Source: Kitasatospora viridis
GTDB taxonomy: Bacteria > Actinomycetota > Actinomycetes > Streptomycetales > Streptomycetaceae
Direction of reading: 5' to 3'
Assembly: GCF_007829815.1 (NCBI RefSeq)
Contig: NZ_VIWT01000004.1
Coordinates: 1 to 64,000, forward strand
DNA: 64,000 nucleotides
Shown in pieces: positions 63,801 through 64,000 of the stretch. Made by a program: the position numbers and the translations under genes. Numbering within the stretch: position 1 is the first letter of the stretch; each line of letters opens with the position of its first letter. The notes below the pieces were generated by a model that was given only the letters and a program-made list of their open reading frames with translations, was not told the origin of the DNA and did not search any database.

Positions 63801-64000
63801 TCCCTGGTACGGGTGGTGGATCGACCAGATCGCGGCCTCGGTGGCACCGCCGAGGCCGATCACCCGCAGGCCGGGCAGCCGACCGGTGATCTCGTCGGGC
63901 AGGGTGAGCGGGATCCAGTCGCCGGAGAGCAGGGCCAGGCGCAGGCTGGGCAGCCCGATCGCCGGCTCGCCCGCCAGGTAGCCGCCCAGCAGGTGCATCA
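60888..64000 (-). CDS. Siderophore NRPS, C-terminal part (A-MT-PCP-TE), truncated by the window
   Basis: At least 1037 residues are visible; the start is off the right edge. The A domain enters at LGGATEAAIWS, a pattern seen in cysteine-activating domains of pyochelin and yersiniabactin enzymes. A methyltransferase is inserted in it (LEVGAGTGGTTEGVL), and the A domain finishes with LPLSGNGKVDRR. Then come a PCP (LGADSLITARM) and a terminal thioesterase. The thioesterase nucleophile motif is GYCLGG, with cysteine (codon 61554-61556) in place of serine. An inserted methyltransferase in this setting usually N- or C-methylates a thiazoline/thiazolidine ring. The product should be a salicylate-capped siderophore of the thiazostatin/pyochelin/yersiniabactin kind. 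Confidence 0.93.
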   Translation of the reverse strand, partial: MHLLGGYLAGEPAIGLPSLRLALLSGDWIPLTLPDEITGRLPGLRVIGLGGATEAAIWSIHHPYQGLEPGWRSIPYGRPLANQGWRVLDAHGRDCPVWAVGELYISGAGLAQGYFGDPDTTGFRFVDHPDGQHLYRTGDFGRYLPGGEIEFLGREDTQVKLRGHRIELGEIEAALLDHPAVAAAGVVLDGTDADRALLAVVEPARTSPAPFAPPVLDEPAEGPTRSQVEIYVERLDAAVLASMAHALDELTRTGATVDPRHTWLVGRWWALLGDRTRATAAEVQRAWAELDAAWTPELGSPEFLAYLRRNAERLPQLLTGTQNPVELLFPEGGFDTARALYREHSMARYLNTAVASLLGQLAAGAARPLRVLEVGAGTGGTTEGVLAALDSARPDGQRPDGQRSDGERPDYLFTDVSPFFLPEARTRFGDRPWVRFGVFDVDQDHRAQGLAPNSFDVVLAAGVLENARDTAAALARLADLVAPGGWLVLTEPTREHPWILASQAFMMQRPQDERRSAGASYLDRAEWLELLARSAGAERVLCLPADDHPLAPQGVHLFAARLKTDRVPVTEAELLAHLSERLPGHMLPGHLQLVDALPLSGNGKVDRRTLAGWRPARTEAARTARTDDLADPFEARLAALWAQALAVPQVGRTEDFYSLGADSLITARMTGRLRAEVPEAAAVPFDSLLRRLLNHPTVAALAEFLRAFDGAPDSVPDDSGRRAEGSNAVLVPLGPASEGPVRVLFHAGLGTMDCFRPLAAQLAAQRLGPVLGIVIDDPEVYTAQPPAGVVERLADDYTARLLAEGHTRFQLVGYCLGGLFAAEVARRLDERGATVEDLALISSHPVVIDVEDDLMIELLFVPNLHISLQQAGFGEVAADELLRAFLQVLERHGGRVPEGELAKVGGDPGLDAVAGFVGRLGAVGREERFERYARAASEASGQHMPAEMVAGMFRVYRQSFLAARFTPEPYAGDIRFLRPTASSGFAPGMDESTLAFWREVGIGELAVAEIEGNHFSCIEESNARAVAELLAEGITR

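Overview
The window is very GC-rich, almost fully coding and uses many GTG starts with short ATGA/GTGA overlaps. With its type I-E CRISPR system, polyketide and siderophore genes and a SigC-type sigma factor, it reads as a chromosomal segment of a streptomycete (Streptomyces/Kitasatospora type). This is inferred from style and gene content; no rRNA or marker gene is present.

Bases 1-15973 hold a complete type I-E CRISPR-Cas locus. Array 1 (at least 51 repeats, running off the left edge) decays towards its right end. A small membrane-protein gene follows, then one compact operon: a cas3-cas8e (cse1) fusion, cse2, cas7e, cas5e, cas6e, cas1 and cas2. An AT-rich leader and array 2 (30 repeats) complete it. 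The arrays use two repeat variants that differ at one stem base, and they share one near-identical spacer.

Bases 16088-27775 hold a broken Ser/Thr kinase gene, an S41-like peptidase, a LysR regulator divergent from a tautomerase, and one very large gene for a single-module polyketide synthase (acyl ligase-ACP-KS-AT-DH-KR-ACP-TE).

Bases 27807-39443 look like a metal-handling region: a Cys-rich 75-aa protein, a FecCD/BtuCD-type metallophore importer, a PvcA/Dit1-type isocyanide synthase with a P450 and an MFS exporter, a copper-type P1B ATPase, a small Met-rich membrane protein, an ECF sigma factor closely resembling mycobacterial SigC, a zf-HC2 protein and a second Met-rich membrane protein. 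My main hypothesis is that this is a SigC-controlled copper-acquisition locus that makes, exports and re-imports an aromatic isocyanide chalkophore.

Bases 40365-54419 are an exopolysaccharide cluster: nine genes in one tightly coupled plus-strand run, then a tandem glycosyltransferase fusion, with an opposing lipoprotein glycoside hydrolase. Bases 54480-64000 (minus strand) are the 3' part of a salicylate-capped thiazoline/thiazolidine siderophore operon: NRPS (cut by the window edge), salicylate synthase, salicyl-AMP ligase and two YbtP/YbtQ-like ABC half-transporters.
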